Positions 1 to 8,920 of a DNA stretch of 64,000 nt are shown here, piece after piece; the stretch's first letter is position 1; the number at the start of each line of letters is the position of its first letter. The position numbers and the translations under genes were made by a program. The notes beneath the pieces were generated by a model, which saw only the letters and a program-made list of their open reading frames with translations, was not told where the DNA came from and did no database searches. The stretch is from positions 310,001-374,000 of the forward strand of contig JACJWR010000003.1 of NCBI GenBank assembly GCA_020637055.1, given 5' to 3'. This DNA comes from Actinomycetota bacterium (GTDB lineage Bacteria; Actinomycetota; Actinomycetes; S36-B12; UBA10799).

Positions 1-1379
1 CCGTGCGGGTGGTAGATGGCCCGTTGGTGGTACACCGTCCGCCCCTGGTCGTCCAACTCCACCCGAAGCTCCAGCCAGGCCAGTCCGGGCATCTTCATCT
101 CCGCCCGCAGCCGCAGCAGCGCGTTCTCCTCGCGTTCCTCGACCCGCCAGAAATCGACCGTTTCACCCACCCGCAGGTAGCGGGCGTTGCGGCGCCCCCG
201 CCGCAGCCCCACCCCACCCACGAGGCGATCGAGCACTCCGCGCACCTCCCACGCCAGCGGGAACGAGTACCAGCCGTTGTTGCCGCCGATGCCCTCGATC
301 ACCGACCACAGCGCGTCGGGTGGCGCGTCGACGACCCGGCGTCGGTCGTCGGTGTACAGGCTCCCGCCGGCCCACTCCGGGTCGTGCGGCAACGGTTCGG
401 CCGGTGCCCCTGGGACCGAGGCGCTCGACCATCGGGTGACCACGTTGGCGTCGCGTACCCGCACCAGCGCCAACGCCACCGCCCGCTCGAACGTCAGCAA
501 TCCGCTGGCCGGGGGTGCGATGTAGCGCTGGATGTCGTTCTCGCCGCACACCACTTCGTTGCGCAATGATTCCACCAGCGGTTTGGCGATGCTCGCCGGC
601 ACCGGGGTGACGAAACCGACCCAGTGCGCCGACAGCGTGGGGCTCAATACCGGTACCGGTGCGATGACTCGGCGCCGCAACCCGGCGACGGCCGCGTACC
701 GCTGCATCATCTGCTGGTAGGTGAGCACGTCGCGACCGCCGATGTCGAAGGTGCGGTTGACGTCCGGCGGCAGTTCCGCGCAGCCGACGAGGTAGCGCAG
801 CACGTCACGGATCGCGATCGGCTGGATCCGGTTGTGCACCCAGCGCGGGGTGACCATGGCAGGCAGTCGCTCGGTCAGATAGCGCAGCATCTCGAAACTC
901 GCCGAACCCGAGCCGATGATCACCGCCGCGCGCAATTCCGCAGTCGGCACACCTCCGGCGCGCAGGATCTCGCCCACTTCGGCCCGAGACCTCAGGTGGG
1001 GGCTGAGTTGTTCGGGCGGGCAGGCCGGTGTGAGCCCGCCCAGGTAGACGATTCGACCAACCTTTTCGTCCCTGGCGATGGTGGCGAACAGTCGGGCCAG
1101 GTTGCGCTCGACTTCCTCGAAACCTTCGCCGAGTTGCAGCGAGTGCAGCAGGTAGTAGGCCACGTCGACGCCGCCCAAGGCCTCGCGTACCTGATCCGGT
1201 TCGCCGGCATCCCCGCGGACCACCTCGACCTCGTCGAACCAGGCGACGTCGCGGAGGCGGTCCGGATGCCGCGACAGCACCCGGACCCGATAGCCGGCGG
1301 CGAGGAGTTCCGGCACGAGCCGACCACCGATGTAGCCGGTCGCGCCGGTGACCAGGCAGAGTTTTCCCGGAGACGGCAT
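1..1379 (-). CDS. NAD(P)H-binding SDR-like protein with DUF2867 domain (partial, 3' end beyond left edge)
   Basis: An open frame of 459 codons starts at the ATG at 1379 and runs off the left edge, so the C-terminus is missing. The N-terminus has a Rossmann dinucleotide motif, TGATGYIGG, at residues 11-19. The last visible part contains the AEMKMPGLAWLE stretch typical of DUF2867 proteins. Full-length relatives have about 480-500 residues, so little is lost. These proteins are predicted oxidoreductases or epimerases of the extended/atypical SDR group; the substrate is unknown. It is divergent from the LapA-like gene at 1522. A weak CACACT box lies six bases before the start. Confidence 0.85.
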   Translation of the reverse strand, partial: MPSPGKLCLVTGATGYIGGRLVPELLAAGYRVRVLSRHPDRLRDVAWFDEVEVVRGDAGEPDQVREALGGVDVAYYLLHSLQLGEGFEEVERNLARLFATIARDEKVGRIVYLGGLTPACPPEQLSPHLRSRAEVGEILRAGGVPTAELRAAVIIGSGSASFEMLRYLTERLPAMVTPRWVHNRIQPIAIRDVLRYLVGCAELPPDVNRTFDIGGRDVLTYQQMMQRYAAVAGLRRRVIAPVPVLSPTLSAHWVGFVTPVPASIAKPLVESLRNEVVCGENDIQRYIAPPASGLLTFERAVALALVRVRDANVVTRWSSASVPGAPAEPLPHDPEWAGGSLYTDDRRRVVDAPPDALWSVIEGIGGNNGWYSFPLAWEVRGVLDRLVGGVGLRRGRRNARYLRVGETVDFWRVEEREENALLRLRAEMKMPGLAWLELRVELDDQGRTVYHQRAIYHPH

Positions 1380-1509
1380 GGGCCAAGTGTGGCGGTTGGC
1401 CACCGGAGCCGCACCTCGGATCGCAGGCACTACCCGAAGGGGCGCCCACATGGTGACGCGGCCGCCGCCGGAGCAGCCGAAGAGGACCCTTGGCCGTGCC
1501 TTCGCGGGA

Positions 1510-1521
1510 TAGCCTGGGGCC
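1510..1521 (+). promoter_or_regulatory. Putative leaderless promoter (-10 TAGCCT) of the LapA-like gene
   Basis: TAGCCT at 1510-1515 is followed by exactly six bases and then the ATG. There is no Shine-Dalgarno sequence, so transcription probably begins at or next to the start codon. Confidence 0.5.
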
Positions 1522-1908
1522 ATGAATGATCCAGCGCAGGACCGATCCGAGGGTCAGGATCCGAAGCCGTCGCAGCCCTTCTCCGCCGCCTCCGCCTCCG
1601 GCCCGGTCACCGGGACCGGCTCGGCCGGCGCGGAACAATCGCCAGTCCACGTCGAGGTCTACGGCGAGCGCCCCCCCGCACGGGCCATGCTCGGCTACAT
1701 CAAACCGACCCTGTGGGTGATCGCCGCGGTGTACGTCGTGGCCTTTCTGTTCCTCAACTCGGACTCCGCGCAGATCAACTTCGTGTTTTTCCGATCCGAG
1801 GTGCCACTTTTCGTGGCTCTGCTGGTGATGCTGGCCCTCGGCATGGGGCTCGGTGCTCTGACGGTTTGGCTGCGCGGCCGGCACCGTCCGGAGAAGAAGT
1901 CGAAGTAG
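1522..1908 (+). CDS. LapA-domain (DUF1049) small membrane protein
   Basis: A 128-residue protein. The first 55 residues are rich in Ser, Pro and Gly and probably cytoplasmic. Two hydrophobic segments follow, roughly residues 56-75 and 87-110, ending in a basic tail (RGRHRPEKKSK). The two-helix hairpin with LFLNSD after the first helix fits the lipopolysaccharide-assembly protein A domain family; in Gram-positive actinobacteria its role is unknown. The start is supported by a -10 box six bases upstream rather than by a ribosome-binding site. The amidase gene follows after 10 bases. Confidence 0.75.
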   Translation: MNDPAQDRSEGQDPKPSQPFSAASASGPVTGTGSAGAEQSPVHVEVYGERPPARAMLGYIKPTLWVIAAVYVVAFLFLNSDSAQINFVFFRSEVPLFVALLVMLALGMGLGALTVWLRGRHRPEKKSK

Positions 1909-1918
1909 CCGTCGACGC

Positions 1919-3337
1919 ATGCCAGAGATTCACGATCTGACGGCGCTGGAGCAGGGGCGGGCGATCGCACGAGGTGAGCTCTCGTCAGTGGAGATCACCC
2001 GCCACTACCTCTCTCGGAGTGAACGGCTCGACGAGGAGGTCGGGGCCTTCGTGCGGCTGCTGCCGGAACTGGCACTAGCAGGGGCGGCCGCGGCGGACTC
2101 GGCGATCTCGGCCGGGCAACGGCCGCCGGATCAGCCGCTGTTCGGCGTCGTGTGCCCGGTGAAGGATCTCGATCTCGTGGCCGGGGTGCCGACGAGTTTC
2201 GGCAATCCCGCGCTGGAGGTCACCCTCGACGTCGATTCCAACGTCGTCGCCGCGTTGCGCGGGGCCGGTCTGGTGATCACCGGCAAGACCAGCACGCCGG
2301 AAATCGGCCTTCCGTGCTACACCGAACCCGATCGCCTCCCGACCGCCCGCAACCCCTGGGACCTCGGCCGCTCCGCTGCCGGATCGTCGGGTGGGGCCGC
2401 TGCCGCGGTCGCCGCCGGCCTGGCGCCGTTGGCCCAGGGGAGCGACGGTGGCGGTTCCATCCGGCTGCCGGCCGCGGTCTGCGGCCTGGTCGGCATCAAA
2501 CCCTCCCGCGGCCGGGTCAGTTCCGGACCGTTCAGCTACGGAGTGGGGGACCTGGCGACCTCGGGCCCGCTCGCCCGAACCGTGGCGGATGCCGCCGCCC
2601 TGCTCGATGTCATGAGCAGCCACTCGGGTCCCGGCGATCCACTCCACGCACCACCTTCAGCGGGCAGTTTCCTGGCCGCCGCCACCCGAGCGCCGGGCCG
2701 GCTGCGGATCGGTTGCTACACGTCGCCGGTGGTGGGGCACACCGAACCCTCGGCCGACGTCCGGTCCGCGATCGACTCCACCGTCGAACTCTTGACCGAG
2801 CTCGGCCACGAAGTCGTCGCCATTGACCCTCCGTTCGACCGCTCGGCGGTTGGACTCTTCGAGGTCCTCTGGTCGGCGTCGGCGGCCGGTCTCGATCTGC
2901 CACCGCACGTCGAGTCCACCCTCACCCCGCTCACCGCACACCTGCGCGAGCGCGGCCGCAGTTACCACGCCGGCGAGCTCGCAGCCGCCCTCGCCCAGAT
3001 CCGGGTGATGGCGCGTTCTGCGATCCTCGCCACGGCGGAATTCGACGCCGTGCTCTCGCCCACCGCCACCGATGTGGCCTTCCCGGTCGGCTCGATGCGC
3101 AACGACGCCGATCCCGCGGCAGACTTCGAGGCACAGAAGCAGTGGGCGTCGTACACCGCGATCTGCAACGTCACTGGCCAACCGGCGATCAACGTGCCGC
3201 TGAACTGGAGTCGGGAAGGTCTGCCGGTCGGGGTGCAACTCGCGGGCCGGCCGTACGACGAATCCCTGATCATCTCGCTGTCCGCTCAACTGGAGGAGGC
3301 CAGGCCATGGCTCAAGCGACACCCCAGCCTGTGGTGA
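1919..3337 (+). CDS. Amidase (amidase-signature family)
   Basis: A 472-residue hydrolase of amide bonds. The Ser-cisSer-Lys triad of the amidase-signature family is visible: Lys82 in CPVKDLD, the cis-Ser in GSSGG at 155-159, and the nucleophile Ser180 in DGGGSIRLP. The length is normal for a stand-alone amidase. It lacks the partner genes of the GatCAB tRNA amidotransferase, so a catabolic amidase with unknown substrate is more likely than GatA. Its 3' end overlaps the start of malQ by 31 bases in another frame, which suggests co-transcription. Confidence 0.85.
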   Translation: MPEIHDLTALEQGRAIARGELSSVEITRHYLSRSERLDEEVGAFVRLLPELALAGAAAADSAISAGQRPPDQPLFGVVCPVKDLDLVAGVPTSFGNPALEVTLDVDSNVVAALRGAGLVITGKTSTPEIGLPCYTEPDRLPTARNPWDLGRSAAGSSGGAAAAVAAGLAPLAQGSDGGGSIRLPAAVCGLVGIKPSRGRVSSGPFSYGVGDLATSGPLARTVADAAALLDVMSSHSGPGDPLHAPPSAGSFLAAATRAPGRLRIGCYTSPVVGHTEPSADVRSAIDSTVELLTELGHEVVAIDPPFDRSAVGLFEVLWSASAAGLDLPPHVESTLTPLTAHLRERGRSYHAGELAAALAQIRVMARSAILATAEFDAVLSPTATDVAFPVGSMRNDADPAADFEAQKQWASYTAICNVTGQPAINVPLNWSREGLPVGVQLAGRPYDESLIISLSAQLEEARPWLKRHPSLW

Positions 3338-5541
3338 CGCCCGACCCGGAAAACGCCGAGGTCCAACACCAGACGTCCTCGACGGTGCTCACGGACACCG
3401 AACCCGAGGAGTTGGTGGCCCCGCCCTTCGTTGAGGTCGGGCACGAATTGGGCAAACTCGCCAACGCCTATGGAGTTGCGACCGAGTATTGGGATCAGGG
3501 GGGTCGCCACCACAAGGTCTCGGCGGTGACGGTGCAGGCCGTGCTGGCGGCGTTCGGTGTCGACGCCAGCACCCCGGAGGCATGCACGGAGGCTCTCGAG
3601 GAGCGGCGGCTGGAGCATTGGCGGCGCATGCTGCCGCCGGTGTTCGTGATGCGGCAACATGCCGAGGCGGTCACCTGGGTCCACCTCCGGCACGGCGATC
3701 CGGTGAGGTTGTGGATCGAGTTGTCCGACGGCGGCTATCGCCACGACCTGACCCAGGTGGAGAACTGGACCCCACCCCAGTACCTGGACTCGGGTCCCGT
3801 CGGCGAGGCCAGTTTCCGGCTGCCCGGAGATCTCCCGCTGGGTTGGCACACTCTTCACGCAGAGTCGCGTGGCGTCAAGGCATCGTGCCCGCTGGTGGTG
3901 GCCCCGAACCGCCTCGAGTTGCCCGAGTCCATGCACCATCGGCCCGGCTGGGGACTGGCGGTGCAGCTGTACTCGATGCGGTCGCAGCGCTCGTGGGGGC
4001 TGGGGGATTTCGCCGACCTCGCCGACCTCGCGGCCTGGAGCGGCGCGGCGCTGGGGGCGGACTTCGTGCAGGTCAACCCGCTGCACGCCGCCGAACCGAC
4101 CGCGCCGATGGCGGAGTCGCCGTACTTGCCGGTCACCCGGCGGTTCTTCAATCCGATCTACATCCGGGTGGAGGACATTCCCGAGTTCGGCTACCTCGCC
4201 GGCGAACAGGTCGACGCCATCGCCGCGCTCGGTGATTCGGTCAAGGCAGCCAACACGTCCCCGAACCTGCTCGATCGCGACAGCACCTGGGCGGCGAAGA
4301 AGCAGGCGTTGGAGATGGTGTGGGAGGTGCCGCGCAGCCCGGGACGGCAGGCGCAATACGAGTCGTTCGTGGCCGCCGAAGGAGCCGGACTGGTCGACTT
4401 CGGCACGTGGTGTGCACTGGTCGAGGAGTACGGGCAATACTTCACCACCTGGCCGGAGGAGTACCAGGATCCTGACTCCCCGGCGATAGCCGAATTCCGG
4501 GGCAAGAAGGCGGAACGGATCGACTTCTACTGCTGGCTGCAGTGGGTGTGCGATGCCCAACTGGCGCACTCCCAGCACACGTCCAAACAGTGCGGCATGC
4601 GCCTCGGTGTGCTGCATGATCTGGCGGTCGGAGTCCACCCCTACGGTGCGGATGCGTGGGCGCTGCAGAAGGTGCTCGCCGGCGGAGTCACGGTGGGCGC
4701 GCCGCCGGACATGTACAACCAGATGGGCCAGAACTGGTCGCAACCGCCATGGCGACCCGACACGTTGGCCGATGCGGCGTTCATCCCCTACCGGGACATG
4801 CTGCGGACGGTGCTGCGCAATGCCGGTGCCCTCCGGTTGGATCACGTGTTGGGGCTGTTCCGGTTGTGGTGGATCCCCAAGGGGATGCCGGCCTACGCCG
4901 GTACGTTCGTCAAATTCGACCATGAGGCGCTGGTGAACATCCTGGTGCTCGAGGCCCATCAGGCGGGGGCGGTGCTGATCGGCGAGGACCTGGGGACGGT
5001 CGAAGAGTGGGTGCAGAACCTGCTCGCCGACCGCGGCATTCTTGGGACCACGATCTTGTGGTTCGAACGCATCGGCAGTTGGATCCGTCCGGTGGAGAAC
5101 TGGCGCTGGTTGTCCATGGCGTCGGTCACCGTCCATGACCTGCCGCCGACGGCTGCCTACCTGGCCGGTGAACACATCAAGCTGCGTTCCGAACTGGGTC
5201 TACTGGCGGGGACCGAAGACGATGAGTGGGCGGCTTTCCACGCGGAGGTCGAGCACTGGCGCAGCGAATTGGCCAACCGTGGGTTGCTGCGCCCGGACGC
5301 ATCCACCGACGATCTCGTCGTGGCATTGCATCGGCTGGTCGCGCGATCGCCATGCCGCCTGATCTCCATCGCGCTGCCGGACACCGTCGGGGACCATCGG
5401 CCGCAGAACCAGCCGGGAACCGATCAGGAGTACCCGAACTGGCGCATCCCGCTGTGCGATTCGCAGGGGGAGCCGGTGCTGCTGGAAGACTTGGTGGTCT
5501 CCGAGACATTGCGTCGGCTGGTCGCCGCAGTCGGCGGTTGA
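3307..5541 (+). CDS. malQ: 4-alpha-glucanotransferase (amylomaltase)
   Basis: A 744-residue GH77 enzyme that transfers glucan segments between maltodextrins in the cytoplasm. The ATG at 3307 has a strong GGAGGAGG upstream, inside the end of the amidase gene. The three catalytic acids of the family can be placed: Asp512 in LRLDHVLG (nucleophile), Glu560 in GEDLGTV (acid/base) and Asp611 in VHDLPPT. An N-terminal extension of about 170 residues precedes the barrel, as in other actinobacterial MalQ. No other glycogen or maltose genes lie nearby, so its pathway partner is elsewhere. Confidence 0.93.
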   Translation: MAQATPQPVVTPDPENAEVQHQTSSTVLTDTEPEELVAPPFVEVGHELGKLANAYGVATEYWDQGGRHHKVSAVTVQAVLAAFGVDASTPEACTEALEERRLEHWRRMLPPVFVMRQHAEAVTWVHLRHGDPVRLWIELSDGGYRHDLTQVENWTPPQYLDSGPVGEASFRLPGDLPLGWHTLHAESRGVKASCPLVVAPNRLELPESMHHRPGWGLAVQLYSMRSQRSWGLGDFADLADLAAWSGAALGADFVQVNPLHAAEPTAPMAESPYLPVTRRFFNPIYIRVEDIPEFGYLAGEQVDAIAALGDSVKAANTSPNLLDRDSTWAAKKQALEMVWEVPRSPGRQAQYESFVAAEGAGLVDFGTWCALVEEYGQYFTTWPEEYQDPDSPAIAEFRGKKAERIDFYCWLQWVCDAQLAHSQHTSKQCGMRLGVLHDLAVGVHPYGADAWALQKVLAGGVTVGAPPDMYNQMGQNWSQPPWRPDTLADAAFIPYRDMLRTVLRNAGALRLDHVLGLFRLWWIPKGMPAYAGTFVKFDHEALVNILVLEAHQAGAVLIGEDLGTVEEWVQNLLADRGILGTTILWFERIGSWIRPVENWRWLSMASVTVHDLPPTAAYLAGEHIKLRSELGLLAGTEDDEWAAFHAEVEHWRSELANRGLLRPDASTDDLVVALHRLVARSPCRLISIALPDTVGDHRPQNQPGTDQEYPNWRIPLCDSQGEPVLLEDLVVSETLRRLVAAVGG

Positions 5542-5619
5542 ACCTACCGGGGAATCGACCAGACCGTCCCACGCAGTGCGGCGCACATCGTCTACGGTGG
5601 ACTCGACGGAAGGTGGAGC

Positions 5620-5937
5620 ATGGATGCGATCGGGGCATTGGTGGTCTTCGCGGTGATACCGCTGGCCGTGACGCTTGTGGTGGTCGGTTTCGTCCTCGGC
5701 CCGGGCTGGAGCCGCGCAGGTCGATGGCGGCCCGGTGAACCCTGGCGGGACGAGCCGGTTCTCCTCACCTCGGAAAGCCCGGAGCCATCAGGCGACGTCG
5801 CCGAGCCGCCGCCGGCCGAGGCGGCCGAACTCGTGCCGGCGAACCCGACCCCGGAATCGTCGGATGCGACCGCGCAGGTGGTGCCCGTCGCAGAGGCGAC
5901 GGCCGCAGAATACGGAGGTGCCCGTGGCCGGTGGTGA
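5620..5937 (+). CDS. ctaJ: Small membrane protein, likely aa3-type cytochrome oxidase subunit CtaJ
   Basis: A 105-residue protein with one N-terminal membrane helix (about residues 3-27), a GPGWSRAGRWRPGEPW stretch and an acidic Pro/Glu-rich C-terminal tail. GGAAGGTGG lies just before the ATG. The assignment rests on family resemblance and on position. In Mycobacterium smegmatis the accessory oxidase subunit CtaJ is encoded next to a DUF5130-type protein, near pepN and the nitroreductase gene, and the same order is seen here. It would be a small accessory subunit of the CIII-CIV supercomplex. If not CtaJ, it is an unknown single-helix membrane protein. Confidence 0.55.
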   Translation: MDAIGALVVFAVIPLAVTLVVVGFVLGPGWSRAGRWRPGEPWRDEPVLLTSESPEPSGDVAEPPPAEAAELVPANPTPESSDATAQVVPVAEATAAEYGGARGRW

Positions 5938-6313
5938 ACCGTTCAGCGCATCGCAGCTGAACGACGTGAGGCGGGCGATCAGCCTGGCCGAGGACATGAG
6001 CGGTTTGACCTTCGCAGTGCACGTGGGGAACCTCGATGAGGGTAGGGCCAGCGCCGAAGCCTTGATGGGGACCTTGCCCGCGCCGGCGAACAGCGTGTTG
6101 GTCGCCGTGGACCCGGATGCCAGGTCGGTGGACATCGTCACCGGACCGCAAGCGCGGCGCTGGTTGCCCGACGACCGCTGCCAGTTGGCCATCCTGACGA
6201 TGTCGTCCAGATTCGCCTACGGTGACATCGCCGGCGGTGTGCGCGCCGGACTCATCGTGCTCGGGGAGCAGGCCATGCACCCGACGGTGCTCTTCACCGA
6301 CGAACCGGCCTGA
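5924..6313 (+). CDS. DUF5130 / TPM-domain protein (possible respiratory supercomplex-associated factor)
   Basis: A 129-residue protein read from the GTG at 5924, with GGAGG five bases upstream inside the preceding gene; the two genes overlap by 14 bases. The sequence (alternating strand-helix, with GNLDEGRASAEAL and a LVAVDPDARSVDIVTG beta hairpin) resembles the TPM-like fold of the DUF5130 family. In mycobacteria the corresponding gene sits beside ctaJ, and its product was found with the CIII-CIV supercomplex. The overlap argues for translational coupling and a joint role. No catalytic residues are recognisable. Confidence 0.65.
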   Translation: MAGGEPFSASQLNDVRRAISLAEDMSGLTFAVHVGNLDEGRASAEALMGTLPAPANSVLVAVDPDARSVDIVTGPQARRWLPDDRCQLAILTMSSRFAYGDIAGGVRAGLIVLGEQAMHPTVLFTDEPA

Positions 6314-6327
6314 TCGACCGCCGCGCC

Positions 6328-8886
6328 TTACCCCTGCCGGTCGCGGGCAATGCAGCGCACCGCGCGTTCGACTGAATCGCGTCCCTCCACGAGCATCCGC
6401 CGGACACCCGGGGAGAGTTCGGTCTGGGCGTTGAGGAACACGTCGGTGCGTTCGATCGTGCTCGCATCCACCACCATGGTGGGATAGAGCCCGGTGACGA
6501 TCAGTTGCGTGATCTCCTGAGTTCTGGTGCGCGCGATGTCCGGCAACGCGGCGAAGTAGCGCTCGATGAACGGACGCACCAAGTCCCCTTGGAATGGCTG
6601 CATGATTCCCGCGATGGTCGCCTGCAACGAGGCATTGGGAAGCTCGGCGTCGTCGAGTGCGGAATCCCATGCGAGTTGCTTGGCGGCCAGATCGGGCGCG
6701 GCTGAACGGGCGGTGATGGCCCTGCGGCGGCCGGCGGCGGTGGGGTCCTGCTCGGCCTGCGCCGCGATGGTCTCTTCGCCGGCGGCGCCCACGGAGACCA
6801 GTTTCGTCACGAGCGACCAACGGACGTCGGTGTCCACCACGAGCCCCGGAATGGTCTCCTCGCCGGTGAGCAGGCCGCGCAGGAGGGCGATGTCCCGACT
6901 GCCGGCGAAGGCGATGAGGCCACGGGCGTAGGCCAGTTGGTGGTCGCTGCCCGGCTCGGCCTCCCGGCACGCCTCCCGCAGCACCTCGGCCAAGGTCTCC
7001 GCGTAATTCTTGCGTTGGCCCGGGTCGCCGTACAGGGTCACGGCGCTGAGCGTTTGCCGAAGCACCTGGCCCACCAGGCCGACGTCCGACTCCTGCCCGA
7101 TACCGGTCGCCACGAGCGCGACGAATTCGCTGGTGGGCAGTTCCGCGTCCCGGGTCATGTCCCAGGCTGCCCCCCAGATCAGCGACCGAGCCAACGGATC
7201 GGCGAGGCCGGGCAGGCCTTCGATCGCGGCGGCCATCGAGTGGGCATCGAGGCGGATCTTGGCGTAGGTGAGGTCGCGATCGTTGACCAGCAGCAGGTCG
7301 GGTCTGGGTTGCCCGGTGAGTTCGGAGAGTTCGACGTCCCCGTCGACGAGATCAACCCCGATGCGGCTGCGCAGTTCCAGTTCCCCGGCCTCGGTACGGT
7401 CATACAGCCCGACCTCGAGACGATGCGGGCGCAGGGTGGGGGCCACCTCTGGTGGCGACGTCGGCGGTTCCTGGATCAGGCTGGCCGAGGCGTAGTTGCC
7501 ATCGGAATCAACGTCGGTGTCGGGGCGGATCAGGTTCACCCCGGAGGTTTGCAGCCAATCGTGTGCCCAGCCCGAGAGATCCCGACCGGAGGATTCGCCG
7601 AGGGCGGTGAGGAGATCCGAGAAGTCGGTGTTGCCGAAGGCGTGCCGCCGGAAATACGCCCGCACGCCGGCGAGGAACTCCTCTTCGCCCACGAATGCGA
7701 CGAGTTGTTTGAGCGCCGACGCCCCCTTGGCGTAGGTGATTCCGTCGAAGTTCGTGTAGACCGCGTCGAGGTCCACCATGTCGGCGGCGATCGGATGCGT
7801 CGACGGCAGTTGGTCCTGCCGGTAGGCCCAGGTTTTGCGTTGGTTGGCGAAGCCGGCCCAAGCGTGGGTGAATCGGGTGGCTCGCTCGGCGGCGTGGTGG
7901 GCCGCCCACTCGGCGAAAGACTCGTTGAGCCAGAGGTCATCCCACCACTTCATGGTCACCAAGTCGCCGAACCACATGTGCGCCATCTCGTGCAGGATGG
8001 TGTTGGCGCGCGACTCGTAGGCGGTGTCCGTGACTCGGGAGCGGAAGATGTAGTAGTCCTCGTGAAAGGTCACCGCCCCAGGGTTCTCCATCGCACCCGC
8101 GTTGAATTCGGGCACGAACAGTTGGTCGTACTTGTCGAACGGGTAGGGGTAGTCGAAGGCGTCCTCGAAGAATTCCATGCCCTGCTTCGTGAGCAGGAAG
8201 ATATCATCGGCATCGAGGTCGGCGGCCAACGTTTGCCGGCAGAAGAGTCCCAGCGGGTACGTACCGTGCGGACCTTCGTAGGCATCGCGTTCCACGTGGT
8301 ATTCGCCGGCGACCAGCGCGTACAGGTAGCTGGGCAGCGGCCAGGTGGGTTCGAAACTCCAGGTTGCGCTGCCATCGCCATGGGGCGTGGGATCCGGAGT
8401 CGGCCGATTGGAGACCACCTGCCAGTTCTCGGGCGCCTGCACGGTCAACTGCATTGGTGCCTTGATGTCGGGCTGCTCGAACACCGCGAAGACGCGTCTG
8501 GCGTCGGCCACTTCGAACTGCGTGTAGAGGTAGACGCGGTCGTCGACCGGATCGACGAAGCGGTGCAGGCCTTCGCCGGAACGCATGTAGCGTGCGTCGG
8601 CGGTCACCCGCACGTGGTTGCGGGCTTGCAGGTGCGAGAGTTCGATCCGGCTGTCGGCGAAGGTTTCGACCGGCAGAGCCTCGCCGTTGAGTTCGATCCC
8701 GCGCACCGAGTCGGCGATCAGGTCCAGCCAGGTGTGCGAACCCTCGGTCGCGGTGAATTCCACCTCCGTGATGGAGGTGAACAGCGGCCCCTCTCCGGTC
8801 AGGTCCAGCTGCACCCGGTAGGAGACGTCGGACACCGTCGCGGAGCGAGATTGGGCTTCCGCCCTGGTGAGGTTCTCGGCAGGCAT
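6328..8886 (-). CDS. pepN: Aminopeptidase N (M1 family zinc metallopeptidase)
   Basis: An 852-residue cytoplasmic aminopeptidase from the ATG at 8886; the N-terminus MPAENLTRAEAQ matches actinobacterial PepN, so upstream alternative starts were not used. Visible motifs are the exopeptidase signature GAMEN at 264-268, the zinc site HEMAH at 299-303, and the third zinc ligand Glu322 in WLNESFAEW. The C-terminal half is helical, as in the family. It removes N-terminal residues from peptides produced by proteases such as ClpP. It is convergent with the DUF5130 gene and divergent from the nitroreductase gene, with only 34 bases between the start codons. Confidence 0.95.
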   Translation of the reverse strand: MPAENLTRAEAQSRSATVSDVSYRVQLDLTGEGPLFTSITEVEFTATEGSHTWLDLIADSVRGIELNGEALPVETFADSRIELSHLQARNHVRVTADARYMRSGEGLHRFVDPVDDRVYLYTQFEVADARRVFAVFEQPDIKAPMQLTVQAPENWQVVSNRPTPDPTPHGDGSATWSFEPTWPLPSYLYALVAGEYHVERDAYEGPHGTYPLGLFCRQTLAADLDADDIFLLTKQGMEFFEDAFDYPYPFDKYDQLFVPEFNAGAMENPGAVTFHEDYYIFRSRVTDTAYESRANTILHEMAHMWFGDLVTMKWWDDLWLNESFAEWAAHHAAERATRFTHAWAGFANQRKTWAYRQDQLPSTHPIAADMVDLDAVYTNFDGITYAKGASALKQLVAFVGEEEFLAGVRAYFRRHAFGNTDFSDLLTALGESSGRDLSGWAHDWLQTSGVNLIRPDTDVDSDGNYASASLIQEPPTSPPEVAPTLRPHRLEVGLYDRTEAGELELRSRIGVDLVDGDVELSELTGQPRPDLLLVNDRDLTYAKIRLDAHSMAAAIEGLPGLADPLARSLIWGAAWDMTRDAELPTSEFVALVATGIGQESDVGLVGQVLRQTLSAVTLYGDPGQRKNYAETLAEVLREACREAEPGSDHQLAYARGLIAFAGSRDIALLRGLLTGEETIPGLVVDTDVRWSLVTKLVSVGAAGEETIAAQAEQDPTAAGRRRAITARSAAPDLAAKQLAWDSALDDAELPNASLQATIAGIMQPFQGDLVRPFIERYFAALPDIARTRTQEITQLIVTGLYPTMVVDASTIERTDVFLNAQTELSPGVRRMLVEGRDSVERAVRCIARDRQG

Positions 8887-8908
8887 GAGCCCATCCAACC
8901 ACTCCAAG

Positions 8909-8920
8909 TACTCTGGTCCG
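8909..8920 (+). promoter_or_regulatory. Putative leaderless promoter (-10 TACTCT) of the nitroreductase-like gene
   Basis: TACTCT at 8909-8914 is followed by six bases and then GTG at 8921. This arrangement decides the start in favour of 8921, because neither this GTG nor the ATG at 8939 has a usable Shine-Dalgarno sequence. Confidence 0.5.

Noticed and set aside
3142..3306. Upstream extension of malQ
   Set aside because: The added residues overlap the amidase coding sequence in another frame; the ATG at 3307 has a strong GGAGGAGG.
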